Positions 35,901 through 47,530 are shown, counted from the stretch's first letter. The stretch is 64,000 nt of DNA from Prunella strophiata (GCA_036583965.1 JAZBQD010000027.1:3614687-3678686), one strand, 5' to 3'. The notes: a model not told the origin generated them from the sequence alone. Numbers and translations are program-made.

Positions 35901-36950
35901 GAGAGAGATCCTGTTTCACTTGCATGTGGGAAACCCTCTTTACTTGAGACAAAACAACAACTCCAAGAACATATCCCAGATCTACCCCACAGTTTGGGAT
36001 AGTACCTAAGCAGAGGCCTGTTCCTTGTCAGTGAGGGAAATACTGTCAGTCCCATTTTGAAGATGGGAAATTGAGAAAGAACAGGTTGAATTGCTAATCC
36101 AAGGACACAGGAAAATCCACAATCTGAAAATCTGAAAGTGACCCAGCGTCTCCTAACTTCATCCAATGGGATTGCTGTTGGGCAGATCCTTTTTCTCTCA
36201 GGGGATTCAGTAAAGCTTCCAACAAATCCAGCATGAACAGCCCAGAGCTGACACTGTCCCTGGGAGCTGCCCCTCCAATGGGAGAACGTAGATGGAAAAT
36301 AAATATTAGATACATTTAATTCATTATTTAATAATCCATCAGGGTTTTTGCTGGAATGGCTGGGTCAAGAGTACAAGCTTTGGCCAACCATTGCCCTGAG
36401 AGAGCTCCAGCATCTCTCTGCCAGAGAAACCCCTCCTTCCCACAGACAGGGAGATATTTCAGAACTATTATTCTGTAGAGTTCAATTGACACTCCAGAAG
36501 ACAACTTTGCTTTTAAAGAGATTAAGTTGATTCCTTCCCATAAATTCAGTAGCTACCCCAACTATGCCTCATTGAGAAAACTTACTCTGACAAGAGTCAT
36601 GAATTATAACCAGGATAAAATGTTTCATTAAAATACAGATAAGGGAACTGAGCAAGCAAGGGGTTTGTATGGGCAAAACCAATTTTGCTGCAAAAGCAAA
36701 TCCACAGCCATTTTTCAGGTCACTAAGTTGAAGTCTGAGTGTAATAAATCCATCATCAATGTTTTCCTACAGCTATAGTAGCTGACACATCTGAATCCCT
36801 GGGAGCTAAAAGCATGCCAGGAGAAATGAGCACCATCAAAACACATCAGGAGATGTACAGCAAGGACTATAATGTACCTGACTGCTGACAGGACAATATT
36901 GGCTTCCCTTCCCCAGGAGTTCATCATCAACCACTGCCTGTCCATGAAGG
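32961..36950. other. gene-free stretch
   Basis: No recognisable gene, RNA or transposon is seen. Open frames are at most about 116 codons with no named domain. The GC-richer part at 34.7-35.5 kb lacks CpG enrichment. Confidence 0.5.
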
Positions 36951-38530
36951 AATTGATTTAAGGGTATCAATTAAAAATTAGCCCCAGCATCACTAGAGAG
37001 ATGGGTTTAAGCATAATTAATGCAAAAAGCTTAATAGCATTTTTTTTGAGGTTCAGCTGAGTATCCCTGATGATGGTGCATGTGCAGCATTCCCACTTCC
37101 AGGGGAGTGTAAATGATTCCCTCCTGCACTGATCCATTGAAATAGTTGTAAAATCTTGATTATATCCATGTCAGATGGGTTCAGTTCAGAATAGAACTGC
37201 CCAGAAAATTATCCCTCCCTCCCCCACTAAACATTACCATTGCATTAAAAAATATGTTAATAATTAAGCAAACAATTGTGGATAAAATCATCTCCAAGTT
37301 TTTGTTTTTCTGATGAAAAATGCGTGTGAAAAAAGAACTTCTTCCTCACAGTGTTCAAAGGTCATGTTTATGTCTAGATTCAAGTAAACAACAAATTTGA
37401 GCATTATTTGCCCTAGGTGATAATCCAAATTAATTTACAAGCAAAATGGGGTCATAACTTCAGTCTGTGAAGGAACAAAGTCCTAGGGGATTACTGCTGT
37501 GCCATCATTAAGTGTCAGGCACTTCTGCAAAAATCCACGTCAGGGACAAGAGTTTCAAATGGGTCTTGTCAGCCTAAATACCCTTAAATGGAGGTACCAA
37601 GTTTTGAAACTGGGTTTGTCTCACACCCCCACAGTGCTGGGTGATTTTGTCCCTTTCTGCCCTGTCCCAACACGCTGCCATCCACAGTGAGTGACTCAGG
37701 ACAGAGAAGGGGTCAGGTGTGGGGCACAACAATGATCCATCAGGACAACTCCCTGCCCAAGCCAGAGAAGTTCCCAGGAAAAAGCACAGCAAAGCTGGGG
37801 GTGAGGAGAATCACTCTGGAACTGGTATTTCAGGTATCTCTTACCTCTGTCCCAAAGAACCCCTTCTCCTCATTTTTTTTTTCAGAATTTTGTGATGCTG
37901 GCATGTAAATAATGAAGTCAGAAAAAGTTATCTCAGTGACATCTGTAAAAAAGACTCAAATTCAGTATTATTTTTCTTTTTTTTTTTTAAATCTATTCTG
38001 GACAGTACTGTAGGAACTTGGTGCTTCAAAATCTAAATTTTGCACTATGCTTTTGGAAGCCTTTATGTCTTAGAAGCCTATGTATAATATATTCTATTAT
38101 GAGGACATTCCACCACTCTAAATGCATTCATATTTTAGGTATGCAGTACTACCACAGTTTCAAAAATAAACATCTGAAGAAAACTCTGGGGTTTTAAAAA
38201 TAAGACATTTGTAGCTTAATGTTGTTTGAAGAAATCTGGGATGGTATTAATCATTTCAGTTACTCATTGATTTCAATACAAATGTACTGAGAGATGAATA
38301 CGCATCTACTGGTCATGTTAACCTGCCTTCACCAAAAAATATTTCATGTGATACAATGAAATGCTACAAATATTAATCATTACCTTCTAAATCTAAGCTA
38401 AGACCTTTAAAAATGGATATGGTTGATTTTTAAAAGTAGCTTTTTCCATCTTTTTTTTAATAATTTTGCCTCTATTTTTAATGCTTGATTTATCTACGCA
38501 TTTAGAAATTCCTTTCTACAGCCATTCAAA
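36951..38530. other. AT-rich, gene-free segment
   Basis: Persistently AT-rich, with few CpGs, runs such as T14 at about 37977-37990, and several ATTA/TAAT homeodomain-core words (for example AAGCATAATTAATGC near 37010 and CCAAATTAATTT near 37425). There are no open frames of note between about 37.9 and 38.7 kb. It could be a slowly evolving regulatory block or neutral AT-rich DNA, and I cannot tell which. Confidence 0.35.
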
Positions 38531-39049
38531 ATAATACTGAAAAGTCAGTGCCTGGTCACTCAGTTCTTCATGACCTGGGAGCTCAGAGGCCTGTGCAGTG
38601 TCAGGGGCTCTCACAGCAGGAAGTAGGAGGGTGAATTTGCAGGGTTTTTGCTCAGTACTCTGGAACTAAACCAGTTGTCAGAGGGAAAGGACAAGGCATG
38701 GGGCTCAGTTCCTCCCTTCTACAGACCTGGATCAGGAGCACCAGGAGGGAAGCAAAGGCATGTCCAGGTTTTCAATACCCCCCTTGGCTGCTGAAGAGCT
38801 GTGTTTTCAGGAGGAATAGGAAGCACCAATCTGCTTTGCAGCCACAGCTCCTAATTCTCCTGTTCCACCCAATGCCATTATTTGGAGATTGGCTTGTGCA
38901 ATATTCTCTTTTTATTGCTGGTTTGGTTTTCCTTTTGTTGCAAGAATGGAGCTGACAGCTGAACACGTGTACCTACATTATGAAATCCTGCTTAACAAGG
39001 AAGAGCTAATTAAGCTGTTAGAGTGTTGGCCCATGCCCTGAACTCTGCA

Positions 39050-39290
39050 ACGCCCCACGGCTGCTCTGCCCTGGGAGGGACAGGGACGTGACGCGGCGCT
39101 CGGGGACTCGGCCATGGGAACGTGCCAAGAGAGACAAGTGCCTCTCCAGCCAGACATGCAAGAGTCTTCCTGCCATGGCCAGAGCCACCAGCACCTCCTC
39201 TCTTCCCAAAACCAGTGTGCACACAACAGGGAGCACAGAAATTTCTCACACAGCTTTTTTAAACAAAGCGGCCCCGAGGGCGCAGCGTCA
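39050..39290. promoter_or_regulatory. CpG cluster
   Basis: About 13 CpGs lie in 240 bases, with two dense points: GACGTGACGCGGCGCTCGGG at about 39086-39105 and the GCGGCCCCGAGGGCGCAGCG block near 39268-39287. It contains TGACG half-sites. Frames of 72-151 codons on both strands here are open mainly because of GC content. No exon is recognised. Confidence 0.3.
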
Positions 39291-39299
39291 GAACTTCTG

Positions 39300-40115
39300 T
39301 GTGAGGCTGCTTCAATCCAGCTGGTCACAGCTGAACCTTTCCTTGGAATTCTTGGCCACAAAGTTCATGGTTTGGTACCCCAAGTCAGGCTCCTCCACAG
39401 CCTGGCTGGGATGAGCAGTCAGCAGCACTTTTGCACATTCCCAGCCCTTCCCAGGAAGGTGTCTGAGCTGAAGGACTCAGAACCCTCCGTGCTATCCCAA
39501 GAGGATTACATTATTCCTGATGTAGTAGGAATAAAAAACATTTTGTATTGTAAAATGAACACAGGGTAGACTTTTTGCACAACAAAAGCCTCCAGCCACA
39601 ACACCAGCAAGAATTAAAACCACACTTCCAAGATGTCCAGCTACAGTATATATTTTATCATTATTCTGCAGACATATGTTTTTTGTGACTTGGTTCATTT
39701 ATTTCCTTTTTGTTTTCAAAAGCTAACACATGGCCCTGAACAAAAATTACACTTAATTTTTTATTTGTTTAACTCAGTTAAAATCACAGCACTTGCTTTG
39801 TAGAGTTTTACATAACAATGTGCTGCTTTGTATAACTTTTATGTAATTTAATTTCAGTAAACTAGCCTGAAATAATTTAGAGAGTCTACAGAGAGTTTGT
39901 GTATTCAGTGTTAGGGACTTGCATTTTACACATTTATTCATGTCAGACTTAAAATTTGATTTGAGTGTGGGAGTTAGCAGCTTCCCTGTCCCTACATAGA
40001 GATAAAATCCACAACAGGTGACAGAATAAATTCATAATTCTTCCATCCTATTCAGAACTACAAGGGATGGCTGCAAAACTCTGGTGCTCATCTATTCAAA
40101 TGGGGGACCACTGGG
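39300..40115. other. gene-free stretch before the poly(A) tract
   Basis: AT-rich sequence with no recognisable gene. An AATAAA occurs at 40025-40030, about 85 bases before the 38-A tract, which is farther than the usual 10-30 bases for a retrocopied mRNA. Confidence 0.5.

Positions 40116-40153
<38 letters not shown>
40116..40153 (+). repeat. poly(A) tract, 38 A
   Basis: Thirty-eight uninterrupted A form the longest homopolymer in the window. No retroposon body or flanking duplication is recognisable, so it is called a simple tract. Its purity suggests it is recent or length-unstable. Confidence 0.95.
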
Positions 40154-40155
<2 letters not shown>

Positions 40156-40798
40156 TGGTTCAGGAAAACCATTTTACAAGTTAAAAGGGCTGGGAAGTGT
40201 CTTGTGAAAGGCTGGGATTGCCTGATTGCCTGATAATGATGGTTGCCTGATGGACAGACTGGATGAAGGAGATAGTTGACAAATGAGATGATGACAGTGC
40301 CTCACTGAGCTGTCTGGACAAAGAACAACAAAATGTCAGCAGGAATAAGACAGGCTGTGTAAATCAGGGGAGAAGGCATGAGCTGGAGCAAACCTGGGCA
40401 TCTCAAAGCTGCTGACCAAGACACACAATGCACTGTGCAGCAGTCAGGAAATCAATGCAGGTTTCCTCAGTTATTGTTTTGTCCAGGTCTGTTGTTAATG
40501 GGTTTGGACAGACCCAAAGGATCCTTTTGGAAGAGCTGCCCTCGTGCTGAACAAGGCTGGACTTCTGGGAGTGTGGCTGAACAGGGAAAGGAAGGGATTA
40601 ACACATTCTGAGGGTGAGATCCTGGGTTTGTGGAAGGGGAGCAGTGTGGCTGGTGCTCCTGAAAGCCAGAGAAAACATCAGTGTGACCACACAGTGAGGG
40701 GAGCCTGAGAGGGAGATGACTGAGCAAGGGGGACAAACACATTGGTCAAGCTGGGGTGGCACCAAGGGAGCTTTTCCTGGCTCTGCCGTAGCAGGGGA
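40154..40798. other. gene-free stretch between the poly(A) tract and the CpG segment
   Basis: No recognisable gene or transposon is seen. A short internal redundancy of GATTGCCTGA-type words occurs at about 40217-40252. Confidence 0.5.
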
Positions 40799-41854
40799 TC
40801 AGAAATGAGACACAAGTGAGTGACAAAGAATGAAAACATTCAGCACAGCACCCAAGGTGTCAGCAGGAGAGCCCCGCTGTGGGTCTGACTGCAGCAGGAC
40901 GTGCCCACACGGCACTAAGCACTCGGGCCAGATCACTTCTGAAACCAGCAGCTGATTCTTTCTGAAATTTTCCCCAGAACTGTTTCTTGCGAGGAAGCCC
41001 CTGAAAATCAAACGAGCCGTCAGACTTGCACCACTCGAGTCTGCATTTCTTATCCTTCGTCTGCTTTCCTTCCTCTTTTTGTGCCTCTTCTGCTTTCGAA
41101 GGGACGGCTGAGGAGCGGCGGGGCTCTGACACCAGAGCTGGAGGCGGCTGCGACACAGCGAGGGCTGACGGGCAGAGAGGAGGAGGAAGGGCAGCAGAGA
41201 GGAGGAGGAAGGAGGGAGGGCAGGAGGAAGGAGAGCAGCAGAGGAGGAAGGAGGGCAGCAGAGGAGGAGGAGGAAGGGCAGCAGAGGAGGAGGAGGAAGG
41301 GCAGCAGAGGAGGAAGGAGGGCAGCAGAGGAGGAGGAGGAAGGGCAGCAGAGGAGGAGGAGGAAGGGCAGCAGAGGAGGAAGGAGGGCAGCAGAGGAGGA
41401 AGGAGGGCAGCAGCAGCAGAGGAGGAGGAGGGCAGCAGAGGAGGAAGGAGGGCAGCAGAGGAGGAGGAAGGAGGGCAGCAGAGGAGGAGGAAGGAGGGCA
41501 GCAGAGGAGGAAGGAGGAAGGGCAGCAGAGGAGGAGGAGGAAGGAGGGCAGCAGAGGAGGAGGAAGGAGAGCTGGAGAGGAGGAGGAAGGGCAGCAGAGG
41601 AGGAGGAAGGAGGGAGGGCAGGAGGAAGGAGGGCAGCAGAGGAGGAAGGAGGGCAGCAGAGGAGGAGGAAGGGCAGCAGAGGAGGAGGAGGAAGGGCAGC
41701 AGAGGAGGAGGAGGAAGGGCATCAGAGGAGGAAGGAGGGCAGCAGGGGAGGAGGAAGGGCAGCAGAGGGGAGGAAGGGCAGCAGAGGGGAGGAAGGGCAG
41801 CAGCAGGCGTGAGCAGCTGTCCCTCCCGGCAGCGCTCTCCACGGCGCTCCCCAT
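40799..41854 (-). CDS. 351-codon open frame through the minisatellite, doubtful
   Basis: An ATG at 41854 on the minus strand, with G at -3 and +4 (a good Kozak context) inside CpG-rich sequence, opens 351 codons to a stop at 40799-40801. The predicted peptide has a short unique start (MGSAVESAAGRDSC, residues 1-14) and a Leu/Pro/Ser/Cys low-complexity middle encoded by the repeat (about residues 17-228). A unique tail of about 120 residues follows, beginning with a basic patch (KQKRHKKRKESRRR). The 5' and 3' ends outside the repeat stay open for about 15 and 120 codons. Against a gene: all frames through the repeat are open by composition, no domain is recognised, and the tail is not obviously protein-like. 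The opposing + strand frames (41026-41919, 41081-41812) begin at TTG/GTG and look even less convincing. Confidence 0.15.
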   Translation of the reverse strand: MGSAVESAAGRDSCSRLLLPFLPSAALPPLCCPSSSPAALLPPLMPFLLLLCCPSSSSSAALPPPLLPSFLLCCPPSSCPPSFLLLCCPSSSSPALLPPPLLPSFLLLLCCPSSFLLCCPPSSSSAALLPPPLLPSFLLCCPPPPLLLLPSFLLCCPPSSSAALPPPPLLPFLLLLCCPPSSSAALPPPPLLPFLLLLCCPPSSSAALLPPALPPSSSSLLPFLLLSARQPSLCRSRLQLWCQSPAAPQPSLRKQKRHKKRKESRRRIRNADSSGASLTARLIFRGFLARNSSGENFRKNQLLVSEVIWPECLVPCGHVLLQSDPQRGSPADTLGAVLNVFILCHSLVSHF

Positions 41855-42110
41855 CCCCACGCAGCTCCCACCGAGGGCCGGGCTCCCTCCTCTCCCTTCA
41901 GCGACGCTGCAGTTCCTAAGGATCCAAAACGCTCCGCACGCCTGTTTTAAATTACAGATAATTCATTTTGATACGCCTTTTCCTTGGGTCCGTAGACAAA
42001 ATCAAAGGCAGGTTTCCCTGGGAGATCCACATCAAGCTCTGACTGCAGCTCCGGAGTGTTGCAGCGCAGCTCGTAGCAACCAAGGGAGAAATCGGTTCTC
42101 CTTTCTACGG
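40860..42110. promoter_or_regulatory. CpG-enriched segment with an internal minisatellite
   Basis: The flanks of the minisatellite are CpG-enriched. About 17 CpGs lie between 40860 and 41170 and about 19 between 41808 and 42110, with none inside the repeat. The non-repeat parts together look like one CpG island split by repeat expansion. A GTGAGC donor-like site lies at 41809 just past the repeat on the + strand. GTAGCAACC at about 42073, an X-box half-site-like word, lies in the right flank. A promoter or first exon on either strand is plausible, but no coding exon or transcription start is identified. Confidence 0.4.
41171..41806 (+). repeat. GCAGCAG(AGG)n minisatellite, purine-rich
   Basis: About 635 bases consist of some 28 units that begin GCAGCAGAGGAGGA and vary from about 20 to 27 bases by the number of AGG/AAGG triplets. 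The + strand has only two T in the whole array (41573 and 41722). A higher-order 66-base block, made of two 23-base units and one 20-base unit, is duplicated perfectly at 41255-41320 and 41321-41386, showing recent expansion. The GGAGGAGGA strand can form G-quadruplexes, and the purine/pyrimidine asymmetry favours triplex (H-DNA) structures or R-loops. Because stop codons need T on one strand or A on the other, nearly every frame on both strands is open across the array. Open frames here are therefore not evidence of coding. Confidence 0.97.
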
Positions 42111-43429
42111 CAAGGGCTTGAAAAACAAAATAATTTCATTGTACCTTAGGAAAACCAGCTTTAGCAGATTGGTAAAGGCAACTTCCTCTGTATTTTTGAG
42201 GCCTGACCAACATCAGCACCACTACTCCAACACAGTCAAGATGAAGCCCATTGTCTACAGAGATCATTATTACACTTAGATTCCTATTAAGGTTTCATGG
42301 TCTGAAGAGGAGGGGGTTGGGAGGAAAGTAATGAAGTTACAGGCCTTTATTGTACAAAGGCAACTGGAGACTTTTTTTAGGATGCTATCTATCAGCCTGT
42401 CTGGCAAATGTCTGCCTAGTAATAATGTATCTGTCTGCTGAAACAAGCCTAAATAATGCATCATTATATCAATAATTAATAGGCACATGGGTCAACAAGT
42501 TCAAGATTGTTACAGGCAAAGGAGATGTGAAGGAAATGGCTCATTCCAGGCGCAGCACAGCTTTGCAGGAAAGTGATGGGGGAGTGTTGGCAGCCAAATG
42601 CCAGAGCAGCATGTGCAGGGACGTGGCTGGTGTCTGCTCAGTCCCCACTGCTCACCCAAAACAGGAACCCACCAGGATGGAACTTCCCACAGCACAGAGG
42701 GAGAGAGGCAGGGACAGTATCCCATGCTCTTGATTTGGGAACCCAACTTCTCTACCCACATTAACAGCCCAGATGAAATGTGAGCCAAGTAGATATTGCT
42801 GATTTGAGTACCAGCTGATGATAGCAACAGCTGAGGTCACCTACTGACCAAAAAAAAAAAATCTGTGCCTGAAGTAACCTGAGGTATTTTAAAATGGAAA
42901 GAGAAAAGGATAAAAGTTACCATGTGAAAATGAAATCAAGATCAGAGGGGATGTCAAAGCAGAAATACAGAGGCTATATTAATAATAACATCTTTTTTTT
43001 TTCCTAAGAGGAGAACTGAAAATTCGGGTATTTTGGTAATTGTAATTCCTCACTCTCAAACCAGGAGAGTGGGCTTCCATCTGATACAGAAGCCTCCTGA
43101 CATTATTTGGGATCCAGAGACAGAAATGCAAAATTGAGGCTGCTATTTGTAAAACAGACAAAGAAAGGAGGCAAACCACAATTGTGAAAACTTCATCCCC
43201 TGCAGGTTTGGTCAAATATCCACATATCACATGTCCAAGCTGACCTATGCACACACTCCCTACACACAACAGGACCCCTTAACGGGACCCCTTAATGCAA
43301 ATATTATTAAAAATATCTAATTAGATGTGAATACAGTATCTTGGCAAAGCAATTACAGTGCCTGTGTTAAATTTGTCTTAATAGTAGTAACCTGAAAGCT
43401 TGGGGGAAAGAATTAATATTTTGGCTATG
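42111..43429. other. gene-free stretch
   Basis: No recognisable gene is seen. It contains a 12-A run at about 42850 and a 13-base-period duplication, GGACCCCTTAA at 43272-43282 and again at 43285-43295. Overlapping 60-105-codon frames at 42510-42840 have no recognisable content. Confidence 0.5.
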
Positions 43430-43502
43430 TTGGGTTTTATGGTGGTCACTTGGTTTTTGGGTTTGGTTTCTTGTTGGGTTTTTGTTTGGGTTTTGTTTTT
43501 TT
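43430..43502 (+). repeat. GT-rich low-complexity tract
   Basis: A tract of GGGTTT/GGTTT words (for example TTGGTTTTTGGGTTTGGTTT) with almost no A or C ends in a T7 run. The G-runs could pair as an irregular quadruplex. It is not a telomeric (TTAGGG) array. Confidence 0.75.
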
Positions 43503-46500
43503 AACACGTCTTCTATAAGAAAACACAGCAAACATCACAGTTCCATTTTCAGAAAACCACAGCCTACTTACAACCAAGTCAGTAGAGAGGGAAACTGAAA
43601 GTAGAAAAGAGAGTAACAAGTTGCAAAGGCAGTTCTAGTAACAAGTCATTTTAAAAAGCAGATGACCAAAATAGAAAAATCCCAAATTAATAGTTACAGT
43701 AAACTGGCTTTTGAAGTTGTGTGATAAGTTAGTTACTGAAGATTCTGTCAGAGGGATTTTCTTCAGAGTGAAGTCCTAGACTATAGGAGGCCAATTTGTC
43801 CTCTGGCCTTTTTCTGGCCAGCAAACACTGATCCTGCTCACTCAAGGAATTCCACCAAGCTCAGAGGAGTGACACCAGCAAAAAGTGAGGAACAATACAT
43901 GATCCATTTCTGAACTAAGATGAATTAATAACAGAAATCTGGGCAGTCTCAGTTCATACAGTCAAGGCTCCCAAGAATGCATCATGAAGCTTTCTTATTT
44001 TCTTCTTACAGAGCCCCTGGCTTTGGGGTTCAAGTGTGCAAAAGCACCAGGAGACTTGTGCATCACTCCAGAGACCCAAAAAGTTGGGAATATATTCTAA
44101 AGAAATTTATTTTTAAATGCTGAAACTACTTTTTCTCTCCAACTTTTTTTCCAGAAAAAACATGGTGCTGCTTTCTTGGGAGTTCCTGACCCACTGAGGA
44201 ATGCACCCATGGAGGTGGCTGTGTGGGGCTGTACTCAGTCAGCACACTCCCACTGACTGAAAATCTGCATTTAACTGTACTGTAAACTTTGATAGTAAAT
44301 TCCAATGCCATTTAATGTCCTTGCCTCAGCACAGAGGTTCACATTCCCTAAGGAGGATGGGCCCTGGGAATTGCAAGGGGCTCTGCAATGCTGGGCAGTA
44401 ACTCAGGAGCAGGAACAGAGCACCCTGCCCCTGGTAAGGCCTTGTCTCTGTCCCCTCCTCATCCCTTCCCACCTTCCATGGAAAGAAAACCAGCTGCTTC
44501 CAGGCCCCATCTATAAATCTGAAATCCTATGGACATGGCTAAAGAGTGGAATGTACCTCTGAGGGAATCTGCAAATGATTCCAAGATGCAAGACACTGAA
44601 TAGGGAAAGGAAGTATGGCACCAAGACTTAGGTGGAGTGTAAATGTTCATAATTAAAGACAATACAGTTCTACAGAAAAGATCAAATGAGAGGACTCCTG
44701 ACAAGAGGTGTAGAACATCATTTTATAAAGAGCCTTAGGGATGTAGATACTCAATTCTCTTTCATTCCTAGTGGCTCATTCCCTTCTCCTTTGAACATCC
44801 ATGTGGAATGGTCTTAGATTTCCTACTTCTCTCCTCAGAATAAAACAATGAAGACCAATTTTTTTTTTCAATTTATAGAATTGAATTTCCAAGATTCATA
44901 TCTGGAGTAAGAGCAACCACTTCACATTTCAAAAGTAATTTGTCATAAAGACACATTTCCCTCACCTTAGTTGTCCTGAAATCAGAAGGCACCTTCTATC
45001 AATACACATAGTCCTCACCATCTTCTGACTCTTGAATTGTTGTGTCTCTGACCTTTCATTACACCAGCTCCATTTTCATTGTGTAAAGTTCCTCTGTTCT
45101 ATGATGCAAAACACTTTTCATCCATTTAGACAAAAGAGCTGGACTTCAAGAGATCCTGTGTTCCCATAGCAGAAGTTTGATAGTCAGCAAATTCACATGG
45201 CTCATTTTATATGTCCAGTTACTTGATCCCAACTCCTTTCTCACCCACATGATAGGAAGGATTATTCTTCTATTCATGCCTCAGTCTTTTAATGGATTTA
45301 GGGCACAGCTCTTAAAAATGTATAAGAGAGACAGGCATCGCCTGATTTTGCTATGGATATTTTATGAGCAAGTCTGGGTGCATGCTGTGTGCTTGAAACA
45401 AAAGACTGCACAGTGTGCTACCAGGGCAGGAGCTGTGTCATTATGTCTTGCATTCAAGGCTTCTGGGAATCTTGGGCAAGAAAAACAACAAAACAAAGGC
45501 ATGGGAGAGACACCAGGATGGAGTAAATGGGTCAAGACAGCACCGATACAATTCGTTGTTACTAAGACCTGTAATTGAGTCATTTGTCAGCAATTTAGGA
45601 AGCAGCAGCCTGGCCCCTCCTTTTATTTATTGGCTGTTATTTGGGGCTTGCATTTGTTAGTTAATTGACTCAAACTATTACCTTGAAAAGACAATACTGG
45701 TTCCTACGTGCTTCTTGCTTCTGCACCTGCAGCAGCCACTGTGAGATGTTTTGGTACCAAGAACCACTTCAGCCATTATTTATCACTGGAGTGATTAATT
45801 GACATCTGGAGCATAAACTTCCACTGCTACTGGCCTGATTAAAGGTGTTGGCTGACATTTTTCAGAGCATTCAACCACCAAAGGAGACACCAATGATGTT
45901 CAGGCACTTGAATCTTTCAGATGTGTTTTCAAAGAATGCTCTTGCAATGATCTATTCCTTTAACAAGATGGACACAGGATGGTAGTAGGGATACAGCTCA
46001 CAATCCATGGCTCACCAACCTTTCCAAATCTACTTCTCTTACCACCATTGCAAACACACACACAAAAAGAGATGCTATTTGTATTTTCTTTATTCTCTTT
46101 GTAACATTTTCACTATTAGGTAACTACAGACAGGCACACTCATGTGGTTCTTTACAACTGCAGAGCTGGAGGAAACTGCCCAGCTCAGTACCAGTAACAA
46201 ATACCCAAATTCTAACTGCAAGCACATGCATATAAGGGCACCTTCAGCTAAAAATGTGGGTGTTTTTCTTGCAATCTTACTCAGAAATGAACTTTTAAAG
46301 GATGAGCTTTGCCAGAGATATTAGCTTCCAATCTTCAGTTTCACTGCAGCTTCATCACCAGGGAGAGCACGAAGGAATTTTTATGCGTTGCTTTTACACG
46401 TCACTGTTCTTCCTGTTGGGAAATTTGAGTCTCCTAACAATATATTCCATGGACCCACAGCAACCCCATAATAATACTTAGAACATACACTGTCTTTTGT

Positions 46501-47530
46501 AAATATTACCTTATTATACTAAATGCAACAACTTCAGTTTGCTATTTATGGGAATGCTCTTTCTCAAGATGCTTCATAGTAGAGAAATGTAAATACCTCT
46601 GAAGTGGTAGTTTCTATAGAGACTTATTTTTCCACTGAATTGTAGAATAAACAGCCCAATTTTCTACAAATCTGGAGCATCTCTCCAAAGTGGCAGATAA
46701 TGATACTTTACCACTCTGTAGCCATTTATGTCTTTGAAGCTTGCTGTAAATATGAACCACTTATGCCTTTGGGAGGATCCTTAGGTGGTATCATTAGCCT
46801 CACTAAGAAAGGGAGGTAGAAGAGCAGGTAAAAAACTTTACACAGAATAGGGTGGCACTGCTCAGCAGCTTGATGTGCATCACACTTTTATTGCTGGCTC
46901 TGTGGCAGTCCATCTTATCCAGCCTCAGAAAGCACCAGCTTCACCACCAGCAAGAGCAGGTCTCTCTCAGCAGTAGCTCTGGAGTGAGGGCTGAACATGA
47001 CCCCAAAACAGGCAGTAGGATTTCTTGGAAGCTCAGTTCATTTTGCCCAGTGGATGTGTGAGGAGTTAGGAAGTTCATCTCATGTTTGGCAGTGCTGCTG
47101 CATGCAGCAGTCCCTGGTCTGGGGCTGGTTTGTCTACCAAACTTCCAACTTGCAAGACAACAAATATAGGGAATTACATTTTTACTCATATCAGCACAGC
47201 CTGAAGAAACTTCCATGAGAGTAACCATGAGGAGTTTCTGTCCTCCCTCAGCCCCTTAGGGAATGCTGTGCCCATCATGAAAGCTGAGGAAAGAAGCTGA
47301 AACTCTCCTGGGCTGAACAACCATTCCTGATCTTTTTGTTGCCCTTTTTTTCCAGAGAACAAACACAGCAACACTTAATACACAGTGAGAGTGCAAAGCC
47401 CCACTTTGCCCACGTGTGTCCCCTGCCCCATTCCCTCTGCAATGGGGCTGTCCCTGCTCCCCAGGCTGCTGTGGAAAGGTGCCTGGGCACCACCATTCAT
47501 CCCCCAAGGTGTTTAGGTGCCAGATCTCCC
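43503..47530. other. gene-free stretch
   Basis: No recognisable gene, RNA gene or transposon is seen. It includes a short CACACACACA run at about 46057. The 133-codon + strand frame at 45177-45578 has no recognisable domain. Confidence 0.5.

Noticed and set aside
39900..40153. Processed pseudogene ending in the 38-A tract
   Set aside because: The only AATAAA (40025-40030) is about 85 bases before the tract, upstream sequence matches no gene I know, and no flanking duplication is visible.
41026..41919. 297- and 243-codon + strand frames rich in Glu, Gly, Arg and Gln through the minisatellite
   Set aside because: The + strand repeat has only two T, so no stop codon can form. The frames start at TTG and GTG rather than ATG. 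Openness is compositional.
43430..43502. Interstitial telomeric repeat
   Set aside because: The words are GGGTTT/GGTTT with irregular spacing, not TTAGGG units.
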